Positions 45,477-53,793 of a stretch of 64,000 bases of DNA are shown one piece after another. Made by a program: the position numbers and the translations under genes. Each line of letters begins with the position of its first letter. Position 1 is the first letter of the stretch. The DNA comes from Cronobacter sakazakii (GTDB taxonomy: Bacteria > Pseudomonadota > Gammaproteobacteria > Enterobacterales > Enterobacteriaceae). The notes beneath the pieces were generated by a model. It was not told where the DNA came from. It saw only the letters and a program-made list of their open reading frames with translations, and ran no database searches. The stretch spans positions 2,852,001 through 2,916,000 of the forward strand of contig NZ_CP011047.1 of assembly GCF_000982825.1 (NCBI RefSeq), given 5' to 3'.

Positions 45477-45714
45477 GTGATGAGGAAGACAGAGCGTAAA
45501 ACTACCAAAAAATGCGCGGTCAGGAGGCTTTATTTACGCTTTTTTACGGCTAAACCGTAACTTTGCAGTAAATGCGTCAAAAATCCGAATTTCATTGAGG
45601 AACCATTTATCAAACAAGGCATTGTGAAGGCATCACAATATGCTTCGCTTGCAGCTGGCGCGCTTTCTGATTGTGTTCCACACTTATCTTTTTATGAAAT
45701 AAAGGAGCGTAGCG

Positions 45715-45945
45715 ATGCCTTACTCTTCAAGAACCGATTTGCCCGATAATGTCCGCAACGTCCTCCCGGCGCATGCGCAGGATATTTATAAAGAGGCGTT
45801 CAACAGCGCCTGGGATCAATATAAAGACGAAGATGACCGGCGCGGCGACGCCAGCCGGGAAGAGACGGCGCATCGCGTCGCGTGGGCCGCCGTTAAACAT
45901 GAGTATGAAAAAGGCGATGACGATAAATGGCATAAGAAAAAATAA
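45715..45945 (+). CDS. chaB: Putative cation transport regulator ChaB
   Basis: 76-residue basic/acidic cytosolic protein, highly conserved (MPYSSRTDLPDNVRNVLPAH at the start; HRVAWAAVKHEYEKG near the end). It is proposed to modulate ChaA, but evidence is thin. A strong ribosome site (aaaggagcg) precedes the ATG. chaC follows after about 220 bp. Confidence 0.94.
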   Translation: MPYSSRTDLPDNVRNVLPAHAQDIYKEAFNSAWDQYKDEDDRRGDASREETAHRVAWAAVKHEYEKGDDDKWHKKK

Positions 45946-46162
45946 TGCTTCGTTAATCGCCTGATTCCTCTCCATCTTTACCTCTGTTCCCGTAAAGCGC
46001 GCAGGAACAGATAAGTTTTTTGTCAGTTGAAAACGCCGCTGCGGTCTTGTCAGCGGCGCGTTAATCCCCTATCGTCACCCCGTAATTGCTTTCTGATTGA
46101 GCGATAAAAAGATTCTGAAAGCGCTTAAAATCGCAGGGAAGCAGCCGTGGTGGAGGTAGAAG

Positions 46163-46861
46163 GTGTTAACACGTGATTTCTTAATGACAGCAGACTGTAA
46201 GACGGCTTTCGGAGCCATTGAGGAATCGTTACTGTGGACGCCAGAGCAGCGGGCGGCGTCACTGGCCGCCACGCTCGCCTGTCGTCCTGAGAACGAACCG
46301 GTCTGGATTTTTGGTTACGGCTCCCTGATGTGGAACCCGGCAATGGTCTTTGAAGAGCGCTGCGCCGCGACGCTAAACGGCTGGCACCGCGCGTTCTGCC
46401 TGCGGCTCACCGCCGGGCGCGGCAGCGCCTGCAAGCCCGGGCGTATGCTGGCGCTGAAAGAGGGCGGCGCCACGACCGGCGTGGCGTATCGTCTGCCGGA
46501 GGCGGAGCTTGAAACCGAACTGACGCTGCTGTGGAAGCGCGAAATGATCACCGGCTGTTATCTGCCCGGCTGGTGCAGGCTCACGCTTGACGATGGGCGT
46601 ACCGTTCATGCGCTGGTGTTTATCATGGATCCGAGCCACCCGCTGTATGAAGCCGACACCCGTCCGGCCACCATCGCGCCGCTGATTGCCCGCGCGAGCG
46701 GCCCGCTTGGCACCAATGCGCAGTACCTCTTTTCGCTTGAGCAGGAGCTGAAAAAGCTCGGCATGTGTGAAGCATCGCTGGATGAACTGGCGTCAGAAGT
46801 GCGCGCGTGTCAGGCGCAAGACGGCGATGAGAGTGGCGATCTGCAACCGCATTTCGCCTGA
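46163..46861 (+). CDS. chaC: Glutathione-specific gamma-glutamylcyclotransferase
   Basis: Cleaves cytosolic glutathione to 5-oxoproline and Cys-Gly. The 232-residue protein has the substrate-binding motif VWIFGYGSLMWNP and the catalytic glutamate region (EAELETELTLLWKREMI). The GTG at 46163 (LTRDFLMTADCK) follows ggaggtagaa and matches the E. coli N-terminus; the ATG eight codons in is less likely. Despite its name the gene is not known to act in cation transport. Confidence 0.95.
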   Translation: MLTRDFLMTADCKTAFGAIEESLLWTPEQRAASLAATLACRPENEPVWIFGYGSLMWNPAMVFEERCAATLNGWHRAFCLRLTAGRGSACKPGRMLALKEGGATTGVAYRLPEAELETELTLLWKREMITGCYLPGWCRLTLDDGRTVHALVFIMDPSHPLYEADTRPATIAPLIARASGPLGTNAQYLFSLEQELKKLGMCEASLDELASEVRACQAQDGDESGDLQPHFA

Positions 46862-46884
46862 AAAAACCCCGGCGAGCGCCGGGG
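46861..46884 (-). terminator. Terminator of the DUF1883 gene
   Basis: ccccggcg and cgccgggg form a stem; on the minus strand it is followed by six T. It lies between convergent chaC and the DUF1883 gene. Confidence 0.85.
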
Positions 46885-46891
46885 AGAATGG

Positions 46892-47137
46892 TCAGGCCGG
46901 AACGTAGCTGATGGAGTGTTCCAGTGTCTGGCTGTGACTGTCGATGAGCACATCCCAGACGCCGCTGTAAGGCACGCTGATATACGCGCTGTTGCGGTTC
47001 TGGACGCTTAAAATATCTGCTCCCGCGCGCCTGGCGCGTTCACCCGCGCTCATTAAATGGATATGGCAATTCGCTGAACAGCGCACCACCACCGTGTCTC
47101 CGCCAAACAACTTCAGGCTTGCTTTTACCCGCGCCAT
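46892..47137 (-). CDS. DUF1883 domain-containing protein
   Basis: 81-residue protein with the DUF1883 pattern: an N-terminal strand SLKLFGGDTVVVRCSANCHI, a central NRNSAYISVPYSGVWDVLID segment, and a short C-terminal helix/strand. No function is known; it is predicted cytosolic with an all-beta core. The ATG at 47137 sits 6 nt after gagggg. It is absent from the E. coli cha region and occurs beside a chemoreceptor gene here. Confidence 0.85.
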   Translation of the reverse strand: MARVKASLKLFGGDTVVVRCSANCHIHLMSAGERARRAGADILSVQNRNSAYISVPYSGVWDVLIDSHSQTLEHSISYVPA

Positions 47138-47305
47138 CTTTAACCCCTCTGTCAATGATAAATCCGTCAGGACAGCCTTTCGAACGTGAGGCTGTTCACA
47201 AAACCTGTCGGAAATAACACCAAAGAGGGAGGCCGCGAACGCTGATTTTGATCAAAAAATGCGGCCACAACACGATATTCATCACATTGTTCGTTAAAGC
47301 GGCGG

Positions 47306-47340
47306 GCAGGCGCGCGGAAAATGTCCGAATGCGCGCCTGC
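47306..47340. terminator. 10-bp GC hairpin downstream of the chemoreceptor gene
   Basis: gcaggcgcgc (47306-47315) and gcgcgcctgc (47331-47340) pair perfectly, directly after the receptor's stop codon. There is no T run on the minus strand, so termination is possible but not certain. Confidence 0.45.
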
Positions 47341-47346
47341 GCCTGA

Positions 47347-49134
47347 TTAAATGCGGAAATGGCTGGCCGTCTGGGCGAGTTCTCCCGCCTGGCCCTGCAA
47401 CGCGCCCGCCGCGGCGGCCGACTGTACCACCAGCTCGGCGTTCTGCTGCACCATCTGATCGAGCTGCAGCACCGCGTGGTTAATTTCCTGAATGCCTTTC
47501 ATCTGCTCGCTGGTAGCGACGGTGATTTCACGCATGATGCCGGAAACGTTGCCGATGCTGCTGACTATCTCCTCCATCGATTCGCCCGCGAGCCGCACAT
47601 AGCGCGAGCCGGTCGCGACGCTTTCCGTTGTGGAGTCGATAAGCGATTTAATCTCTTTCGCGGCCTGAGCGCTACGGCTGGCGAGGTTACGCACTTCACC
47701 CGCCACCACCGCGAAGCCGCGGCCCTGTTCGCCGGCGCGAGCGGCTTCCACCGAGGCGTTCAGCGCCAGGATGTTGGTCTGGAACGCGATACCGTCGATA
47801 ACGCTGGTGATATCGCCGATTTTCGCCGAGGCGCTTTCAATCAACTGCATCGTGGAGATGGCTTTAGACACCACTTCACCGCCGCGTGAGGCGGCATCCG
47901 TCGCGCTCTGCGCCTGGGTATTAGCCTGCGCCGCCGCATCGGTAGAGTTGGCGACCGACGCGGTTATCTGTTCTACCGCGCTCGCCGTTTCACGCAGGCT
48001 GGAGGCCGCCTGTTCGGTGCGCCCGGAGAGATCCTGGTTCCCGGCCGCGATTTCATTCGCCGCCACTTTCACCGAGGCGCTGGCGTCGCGCAACTGGCCC
48101 ATCACACCCGCGAGCTTATCGCAGAAGGCGTTAAAGGCATGGGCGATTTGCGCCACTTCGTCACGGCCATCTTCCGGCAGGCGCTGAGAAAGATCGTTAG
48201 TGCCGCTGCTGATAGCCACCAGCGCGTCGCGGATCATCAGCAGGCGTTTTAACAGTCGGGTGACCAGGAAATGCATCAGCGCGCCGGTAATCAACAGCAG
48301 CACCAGCACGGAAATAGCCGAGGTGTTGAGCAGGGCGCGCATGCCTGACGTGGCGTCGTTTTCATCAAGGGCGACCACCAGATACCACTGGGTGCCCGGT
48401 ACGCGCGTGGCCAGCAGTGCTTTTTGCGCGCCGCCGATATCGCCTTCAAGTGCCGTATCGCTCGTTTTCAGCTCGCTGAACGCGACGCCTGATACCGCTT
48501 TATCAAAGGGTTTTGACGTCAGCGCCGGGTCTTTCGCGGCAATCAGCGTACCGTCGTCGTTCACCAGCAGCCCGCTGCTGTTTTCCGTCGGGTGAATGCT
48601 GCGCACGTTGGCAATCACGCTCTCCATGGAGAGATCGCCTGCGACCACCGCCGCAATGACGCCGTTTTGCTTCACCGGCACCGCGAACGTCACCACCAGC
48701 TTGCCGGTGCCGGCGTCTACGTAAGGCGCGGTCACCACCGGCGCGTCAGCCTTTACCGCCTGCTGATACCAGGGGCGAATGGTCGGATCGTAATCCGCCG
48801 GGACACCTTCCGGGTTAGAGAATTTCGCGGTTTTAGTGGCATAACCGGCGTAGACGTTCATAAAGCCGCCCGCTTTCGCCATCTGCGTAAAGACCGGCAC
48901 CGGATCGGCGCCCAGCGCGACGGTATCCAGCGACTGGATCATTGCCGTTTTGCTGTTCACCCAGTCGCTGATGGCGAGATTATGGCTGGCGCTGGTACTG
49001 CGCAGCGTATTCAGGCTCGCCTGCTGATTATCCAGCCGGGTGACCTGATAGTTCATGATGGTATTCAGTAACAGCGCACCGACCAGGCAGCCTGCGGTGG
49101 CTGCGATGATGCGCGCGCGAATGGACGTTAACAT
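47347..49134 (-). CDS. Methyl-accepting chemotaxis protein with dCache sensor
   Basis: 595-residue transmembrane chemoreceptor. TM1 (~8-28), a periplasmic dCache domain (~35-275), TM2 (~278-300), HAMP (~300-355) and a cytoplasmic signalling hairpin whose tip reads FQTNILALNASVEAARAGEQ. The sensor contains Tyr115, Arg120, Trp122, Tyr123 (RPWY), Tyr138 and Asp140, which fits the core of the amino-acid-binding dCache_1AA motif, so an amino-acid ligand is likely. The C-terminus (SHFRI) lacks the NWETF-type CheR/CheB tether, so it is a low-abundance-type receptor. Confidence 0.93.
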   Translation of the reverse strand: MLTSIRARIIAATAGCLVGALLLNTIMNYQVTRLDNQQASLNTLRSTSASHNLAISDWVNSKTAMIQSLDTVALGADPVPVFTQMAKAGGFMNVYAGYATKTAKFSNPEGVPADYDPTIRPWYQQAVKADAPVVTAPYVDAGTGKLVVTFAVPVKQNGVIAAVVAGDLSMESVIANVRSIHPTENSSGLLVNDDGTLIAAKDPALTSKPFDKAVSGVAFSELKTSDTALEGDIGGAQKALLATRVPGTQWYLVVALDENDATSGMRALLNTSAISVLVLLLITGALMHFLVTRLLKRLLMIRDALVAISSGTNDLSQRLPEDGRDEVAQIAHAFNAFCDKLAGVMGQLRDASASVKVAANEIAAGNQDLSGRTEQAASSLRETASAVEQITASVANSTDAAAQANTQAQSATDAASRGGEVVSKAISTMQLIESASAKIGDITSVIDGIAFQTNILALNASVEAARAGEQGRGFAVVAGEVRNLASRSAQAAKEIKSLIDSTTESVATGSRYVRLAGESMEEIVSSIGNVSGIMREITVATSEQMKGIQEINHAVLQLDQMVQQNAELVVQSAAAAGALQGQAGELAQTASHFRI

Positions 49135-49281
49135 AGGCGTATACCCTGCTGTGTGTTGTGTGAGCGTTATGTTTCAGACGAGCGTGTTGTTGTAGGTTTT
49201 AAGTAAAATATCGGCACACAGGGCGGGGACTTGATGGGCAGCGCAGGCGAATAAGTAAATATTATTACACCTGCGTGATTA

Positions 49282-49635
49282 TCAGAAGGTCAGGACTTTA
49301 TCAGCCTCCAGCGTCCACCCGGCAAGCTCAACCAGCGTGCCAATCTCCACGCCGTCAATCAGCGGCAGCGCGCTCACGCCGCGCCCGTCGGCGCAGGTCT
49401 TGCACAGCTTCACCGGCACATTCTGGGCGGTGAGGATCTCCAGCATCTGCTGCACGTTATAGCCTTCAGCGGGTTTCTGGCCGCGCAGCCCAGCGGTGAC
49501 GGCATCCGACATCAAAAACAGCTTCAGCTCAGGGGCCTGCGGCTGGTCGCGCAGCGCGATGGCAAGACGCAGGCTATTAAACAGCGATTCGCTGCCGTAA
49601 GCCGCGCCGTTGGCGATAATCACGATTTTTTGCAT
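49282..49635 (-). CDS. ychN: DsrE/F family protein YchN
   Basis: 117-residue member of the DsrE/DsrF-like fold, homohexameric in E. coli. The conserved N-terminal strand QKIVIIANGAAYGSESLFNS and the KLCKTCADGRG segment with two cysteines are present; in sulfur-relay relatives such cysteines carry sulfur, but the role of YchN is unknown. The start at 49635 gives the family length; the frame extends upstream over the nasR promoter region. Confidence 0.93.
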   Translation of the reverse strand: MQKIVIIANGAAYGSESLFNSLRLAIALRDQPQAPELKLFLMSDAVTAGLRGQKPAEGYNVQQMLEILTAQNVPVKLCKTCADGRGVSALPLIDGVEIGTLVELAGWTLEADKVLTF

Positions 49636-49706
49636 CCGGAACTCCTTTGCCATGACGGCATAGTTATTGCTTGATTCCTGCAAAGGCGATCACAGGAGAA
49701 AGAGCG

Positions 49707-50909
49707 ATGGCAATTCCCGCGACATCCTTGCAGAACGCGCAGGCGTGGTTTCGTTTCGCCCGTGAGAGAAAACGCAGCCAGCTGGAGGCGTGGTCGGGCG
49801 TCGGCGACTGGGTCAGTCAGATAAGCCATCTGGTGCATATGCTACAGCGCGAGCGCGGCGCGTCCAATATCTGGCTCTGTTCCGGCGGGCAGCTTTTCGC
49901 GCGCGAGCGCGCCTTTTGCGTGACAGAAACCGACCAGCGCGCGGCGCAATTTCGCGCGGTGCCCGTGCCGGTTGCCACCGCAGGCAGCCTGCTTTCCTGG
50001 CACATGGCCTGCGCGCTCTGGCAGCTAGAGCAGTTGCCTGGGCTGCGCGCGCGCATCCTCGCCCGGGAAATTGAACCCGGCGAAGCGATGGAGAGTTTTA
50101 ATCAGGCGATCCGGCATCTGCTGGATCTGGTGCCGGAGGTGAGCGAAAGCGTCGATGAAGCCTCGCTCGCCCGCGCGCTGACGGCGCTCTACAGCTTTAT
50201 GCAGGGTAAAGAGCTGGCGGGCCAGGAGCGCGCTATCGGGGCTATCGGTTTTACGCAGGGCGCGTTCAGCGAGCCGCTGCGCCAGCGGCTGGCGGATCGC
50301 ATCGACGGGCAGCAGCGCTGTTTCGAGACGTTTTTATCGCTCACCCACGCGGATATTCGCGAGCGTTTCTACCGCCACGGCGAAGCCACGCGCGAGCTTG
50401 AGCAACTGCGTCGTCTCGCCTGTACGCGGCTGCCCGCCGATGACCACCGCGCGCGGGCGGTGCGCTGGTTTGGGTTGCAGACCACGCGGCTCGACGCGCT
50501 GCGCGATATCGAAGAGGCGTTAATCGCCGCGCTGCTGGCGGAGGCCCGCCAGTTGCTGGCCGAGGAGGCGCACAGCGAATCGCCGGAGGCAGCGCTGGCG
50601 CGTCGCGCGAGCCTGCGTGACGAGCCGCAGACGCCAGCGCTTGAGCGTCATCTTTTGCCGCTGGTGCGCCAGCAGGCCCGCGAGGTGGAATCGCTGACGC
50701 GCCAGCTCGCCTCGCTACAGGCGAACCTAGAAGAACGTAAGCTTATCGATCGCGCCAAAAGCTTGTTGATGAGTCATCAGCAGCTCAGCGAGGAGCAGGC
50801 GTGGCATCAGTTGCGTAAGCTCGCGATGGATCAGAATAAACGGATGGTGGAGATTGCCGAGGCGATGCTTGCCGTCGCCCGGCTCTGGCCGGTAAGCCCA
50901 AAGGAGTAG
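49707..50909 (+). CDS. nasR: Nitrate/nitrite-responsive antiterminator NasR
   Basis: 400-residue RNA-binding regulator. The N-terminal NIT domain (~30-330) senses nitrate and nitrite; it includes LVHMLQRERGASNIWLCSGG, the family's ligand-binding helix region. A C-terminal ANTAR domain (~335-395, from LEERKLIDRAKSLLM) binds a two-hairpin leader RNA and prevents termination ahead of the nas operon. The target leader is visible downstream at 51530-51626. The ATG at 49707 follows caggagaaag; the earlier frame has no ribosome site. Confidence 0.96.
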   Translation: MAIPATSLQNAQAWFRFARERKRSQLEAWSGVGDWVSQISHLVHMLQRERGASNIWLCSGGQLFARERAFCVTETDQRAAQFRAVPVPVATAGSLLSWHMACALWQLEQLPGLRARILAREIEPGEAMESFNQAIRHLLDLVPEVSESVDEASLARALTALYSFMQGKELAGQERAIGAIGFTQGAFSEPLRQRLADRIDGQQRCFETFLSLTHADIRERFYRHGEATRELEQLRRLACTRLPADDHRARAVRWFGLQTTRLDALRDIEEALIAALLAEARQLLAEEAHSESPEAALARRASLRDEPQTPALERHLLPLVRQQAREVESLTRQLASLQANLEERKLIDRAKSLLMSHQQLSEEQAWHQLRKLAMDQNKRMVEIAEAMLAVARLWPVSPKE

Positions 50910-50987
50910 CTGCACAGCCAGCGAGCATTTTATGCATGGAAATGGGGCAGAGCGGGGGAGTGTGCGGGGCGTTTTTCGCGTGTTACT

Positions 50988-51067
50988 GGCGGGTGCGCTG
51001 CGCTTACCCGCCCTACAATATCGGTCCTTACGTTTTACGTAAGGTGGGTAAGCGCAGCGCACCCACC
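50988..51067. repeat. Inverted pair of REP-like units
   Basis: A reverse unit (50988-51016, ggcgggtgcgctgcgctt...) faces a direct unit (51039-51067, gtaaggtgggtaagcgcagc...), able to form a hairpin of almost 30 bp with a 22-nt loop. It lies 78 bp past the nasR stop. Confidence 0.85.
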
Positions 51068-51070
51068 ACA

Positions 51071-51176
51071 GGGATCACCAATCACGTTTTTGTAGGGTGG
51101 GTAAGCGTAGCGCACCCACCACGGGGATAACCAATCACGTTTTTGTAGGGTGGGTAAGCGTAGCGCACCCACCGCC
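51071..51176 (+). repeat. Two tandem 53-bp repeats containing REP-like units
   Basis: Two copies (51071-51123 and 51124-51176) contain gggat-accaatcacgtttt followed by a direct unit gtagggtgggtaagcgtagc. They differ at only a few positions, so this is a recent tandem duplication. Confidence 0.8.
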
Positions 51177-51224
51177 TCCCGATAACCAGGAAAAAAGGCC
51201 GGAGGAGAGGGTTTTGCTCCGGCT

Positions 51225-51254
51225 AAAAAAAAATCGGCCCATGAGGCCGATTTT
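51225..51254. terminator. Terminator downstream of nasR
   Basis: aaatcggcc (51231-51239) and ggccgattt (51245-51253) pair, with A and T tracts outside. It is the first good T-tract hairpin after nasR and isolates the nas promoter. Confidence 0.8.
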
Positions 51255-51272
51255 CCGCCGGGAGCCGGGATT

Positions 51273-51302
51273 GCAAAGGGGGCGGCGGCGAGCCCCCTTT
51301 GC
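51273..51302. other. Additional 10-bp hairpin
   Basis: gcaaaggggg (51273-51282) and cccccttt-gc (51293-51302) form a perfect stem around a ggcggcgagc-like loop. It lacks a T tract; its role is unclear. Confidence 0.5.
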
Positions 51303-51406
51303 ACGTTCGCGTTAGGGAAGCATCCATATCAAAAAGGCGTTATGGCGAACGGAACGTGTTCACCGACCTTGTATATTTCCCTTCAGCCTGCCCGTGTAAA
51401 CCGGAC

Positions 51407-51482
51407 GGCGGGTGCGTTGCACTTACCCGCCCTACGAAGGGGAGATGTGATGCGTAGGGCGGGTAAGCGCAGCGCACCCGCC
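51407..51482. repeat. Inverted pair of REP-like units upstream of the nas promoter
   Basis: Reverse unit 51407-51435 (ggcgggtgcgttgcac...) and direct unit 51454-51482 (gtagggcgggtaagcg...) are separated by 18 bp. They end only 20 bp before the -24 element, an unusual location for REP sequences because the activator-contact region would normally be upstream. Confidence 0.85.
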
Positions 51483-51502
51483 ACGGAACCCACCCTGAAA
51501 CC

Positions 51503-51518
51503 TGGCACACTCCTTGCT
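51503..51518 (+). promoter_or_regulatory. Sigma-54 (-24/-12) promoter of the nas operon
   Basis: tggcacactccttgct contains the invariant GG and GC with the exact spacing of the consensus TGGCAC-N5-TTGCW. Klebsiella nasF is known to be NtrC/sigma-54 dependent. A start near 51529 is expected. Confidence 0.9.
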
Positions 51519-51529
51519 TAATTAATCCT

Positions 51530-51626
51530 GACAACCATTTCCCGGCAGCTCGCCAACGGCGGCGGGCAAACCGGAAAGGATAAAGGCGTCCTGCAATGTC
51601 TTCGGGCATTGGCGGACGCCTTTTTT
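51530..51626 (+). ncRNA. ANTAR-type antitermination leader with intrinsic terminator
   Basis: The hairpin 51548-51567 has a 7-bp stem (gctcgcc/ggcgggc) and the hexaloop aacggc, with A at loop position 1 and G at position 4, as ANTAR proteins require. A terminator follows: aaggcgtcc (51583-51591) pairs with ggacgcctt (51614-51622), with ttcg inside and six T after. NasR bound to nitrate should stabilise the ANTAR hairpins and prevent the terminator. I could not define the first hairpin of the pair. Confidence 0.75.
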
Positions 51627-51642
51627 ATTTTCAGGAGCAGCC

Positions 51643-52893
51643 ATGAGCGATTCATCCTTTTCTCTTTCCCGCCGCCGCTTATTGCAGGCCGGGGCCGCGC
51701 TTAGCGGCGCAATGCTGTTACCGGGCCTGATGGGCAGCGTGTGGGCCGCGGGGTCTGACAAACCCGAGCTCGACACCGTACGCGTCGGCTTTATTCCGCT
51801 CACCGACTGCGCGCCGGTGGTGATGGCCGCGCTGAAAGGCTTCGATAAAAAATATGGCATCCGCATTCTGCCCAGCAAAGAGGCGAGCTGGGCGGCGGTG
51901 CGCGACAAACTGGTCTCCGGCGAGCTCGACGCCGCCCATGCGCTCTATGGGCTCATCTATGGGCTGGAACTCGGCATCGCCGGCAAGGCGCAGCCGATGG
52001 CGACCCTGATGACGCTCAACCAGAACGGCCAGGCGATTTCGCTCAGCGCCGATCTCCTGGAAAAAGGCATCACCACGCCCGACGCGCTGCAAAAGCGGGT
52101 AGCCGCAAGCGAGCCAGGCGCTTACACCTTCGCCCATACCTTTCCGACCGGCACCCACGCCATGTGGCTGTACTACTGGCTGGCGGCGGCGGGCATTCAT
52201 CCTTTTAACGATGTACGCACCGTGGTGGTGCCGCCGCCGCAAATGGTGATGAACATGCGCATCGGCAACATGGTCGGCTTCTGCGTCGGCGAGCCGTGGA
52301 ACGCGCGCGCCATCAACGACCGCATCGGTTTCACCGCCGCCACCTCGCAGTCCATCTTTCCGGATCACCCTGAAAAAGTGCTCGGCACCCGCCGCCTGTG
52401 GGTGGAGCAGAATCCGCACACCGCCCGCGCGCTCACCGCCGCCGTGCTGGAGGCCGCCCGCTGGATAGACGCCTCGGATGACAACCGGCGCGAAACCGCG
52501 CAGGTGCTGGCGAAACGCGCGTATCTCAATACCAAAGTGCAATACCTCACGCCGCGCATGCTCGGCGAGTACGACGACGGTGCCGGAAAGCGCTGGAAAG
52601 ATGACCATGCCATGCGCTTCTTCCGCGACGGCGAAGTGAGCTACCCGTGGCACTCCGATGGCATGTGGTTCTTAACGCAGTTCCGTCGCTGGGGGTTGCT
52701 GAAAACCGATCCCGATTACGCAGCCATCGCCGCCCGCATTAACCGCACCGACATCTATCAACAGGCCGCAGAGGCGGTGGGCGGCGTCGCGCTGCCCGCG
52801 TCGACGCGGCGTACCAGCCGTCTGATGGACGGCAGCGTCTGGGACGGGCGCGATCCCGCCGCGTATGCCGCCCGTTTTGCCATGAAACGTTAA
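51643..52893 (+). CDS. nasF: Nitrate ABC transporter substrate-binding protein
   Basis: 416-residue periplasmic NrtA-type protein that captures nitrate (or nitrite) for the NasFED importer. The N-terminus carries a twin-arginine motif (SRRRLLQAG, about residues 9-17) and hydrophobic stretch, so export in folded form by Tat is likely. The family segment GFIPLTDCAPVVMAALKGF and the ligand region FCVGEPWNARAI are present. First gene after the leader; nasE follows after 9 bp. Confidence 0.94.
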   Translation: MSDSSFSLSRRRLLQAGAALSGAMLLPGLMGSVWAAGSDKPELDTVRVGFIPLTDCAPVVMAALKGFDKKYGIRILPSKEASWAAVRDKLVSGELDAAHALYGLIYGLELGIAGKAQPMATLMTLNQNGQAISLSADLLEKGITTPDALQKRVAASEPGAYTFAHTFPTGTHAMWLYYWLAAAGIHPFNDVRTVVVPPPQMVMNMRIGNMVGFCVGEPWNARAINDRIGFTAATSQSIFPDHPEKVLGTRRLWVEQNPHTARALTAAVLEAARWIDASDDNRRETAQVLAKRAYLNTKVQYLTPRMLGEYDDGAGKRWKDDHAMRFFRDGEVSYPWHSDGMWFLTQFRRWGLLKTDPDYAAIAARINRTDIYQQAAEAVGGVALPASTRRTSRLMDGSVWDGRDPAAYAARFAMKR

Positions 52894-52902
52894 GGGGAAA
52901 CC

Positions 52903-53784
52903 ATGAAAAAGCGTAAACAGATCGTGAGCGCGGCGCCTGAACAGCCCGCCGGTGAAGTGATAGTGATGCCCCGCGTGGCGGTGCGTAAACGCCGCGCGCC
53001 GCTCGCGGCCACGGTAAACGCGCTGCTGGCCCGCGTGGTGCCAGCCATTCTGGGGCTCGCGTTGCTGGTGATTGCATGGCAAATCGCGGCCGTCAGCAGT
53101 AAAGGCTTTCCGACGCCGCTTAGCACGCTCGACTCAGCGCTGACGCTGTTCGCCGATCCGTTCTACAACGAAGGACCAAACGATCAGGGCATCGGCTGGA
53201 ATGTGCTGGCCTCGCTTAGTCGCGTGGCGGTGGGCTTCGGGCTGGCGGCGCTGGTGGGCATTCCGCTCGGCTTTCTGATTGGCCGCTTTACCTTTCTCGG
53301 GCGGATGTTCAACCCGCTTATCGCGCTCCTGCGCCCGGTCAGCCCGCTCGCCTGGCTGCCCATCGGCCTGCTGCTTTTTCAGAAGGCCGAGCCGGCCTCC
53401 AGCTGGACCATTTTCATCTGCTCTATCTGGCCGATGGTCATCAACACCGCCGAAGGAGTGAAGCGTATCCCGGAGGACTACCTCAACGTGGCGCGCGTAT
53501 TACAGCTCTCCGAGTGGACCGTCATGCGCCGCATCCTCTTTCCGGCAGTGCTGCCCGCGGTGCTTACCGGTGTGCGGCTCTCCATCGGCATCGCGTGGCT
53601 TGTGATCGTCGCCGCCGAAATGCTCACCGGCGGCCTCGGCATCGGCTTCTGGATCTGGAACGAGTGGAACAACCTCAACGTGGAAAACATTCTCATCGCC
53701 ATCGTCATCATCGGCGTGGTGGGGCTCTTGCTGGAGCAGGTGCTGATGCTTATCGCCCGCCGTTTTAGCTGGCAGGACAAATAA
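52903..53784 (+). CDS. nasE: Nitrate ABC transporter permease
   Basis: 293-residue inner-membrane permease (NrtB type) with about six membrane segments and the ABC-contact EAA-like motif VLQLSEWTVMRRILFPAVLP. Together with the substrate-binding protein and ATPase on either side it forms the nitrate importer. The spacing of 9-10 bp to both neighbours indicates one operon. Confidence 0.94.
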   Translation: MKKRKQIVSAAPEQPAGEVIVMPRVAVRKRRAPLAATVNALLARVVPAILGLALLVIAWQIAAVSSKGFPTPLSTLDSALTLFADPFYNEGPNDQGIGWNVLASLSRVAVGFGLAALVGIPLGFLIGRFTFLGRMFNPLIALLRPVSPLAWLPIGLLLFQKAEPASSWTIFICSIWPMVINTAEGVKRIPEDYLNVARVLQLSEWTVMRRILFPAVLPAVLTGVRLSIGIAWLVIVAAEMLTGGLGIGFWIWNEWNNLNVENILIAIVIIGVVGLLLEQVLMLIARRFSWQDK

Positions 53785-53793
53785 GGAGCGAAC

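Larger units (their letters stand above)
50910..51642. other. 733-bp nasR-nasF intergenic region
   Basis: There is no coding frame. In order it holds: REP-like units (50988-51173), a terminator and a further hairpin (51225-51302), an unassigned stretch (51303-51406), an inverted REP pair (51407-51482), the sigma-54 promoter (51503-51518) and the antitermination leader. I searched by eye for NtrC sites (TGCAC-type dyads) in 51303-51500 and found none convincing. Confidence 0.8.

Noticed and set aside
44093..45714. Ldr/Rdl type I toxin-antitoxin genes as in the E. coli cha region
   Set aside because: No short hydrophobic Ldr-like frame or tandem repeat of the right type; the interval holds only REP-like units and the cha genes.
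51303..51500. NtrC binding sites upstream of the sigma-54 promoter
   Set aside because: Expected from biology, but I found no convincing TGCAC-N-GTGCA dyad; gtgcgttgcac is part of a REP unit.
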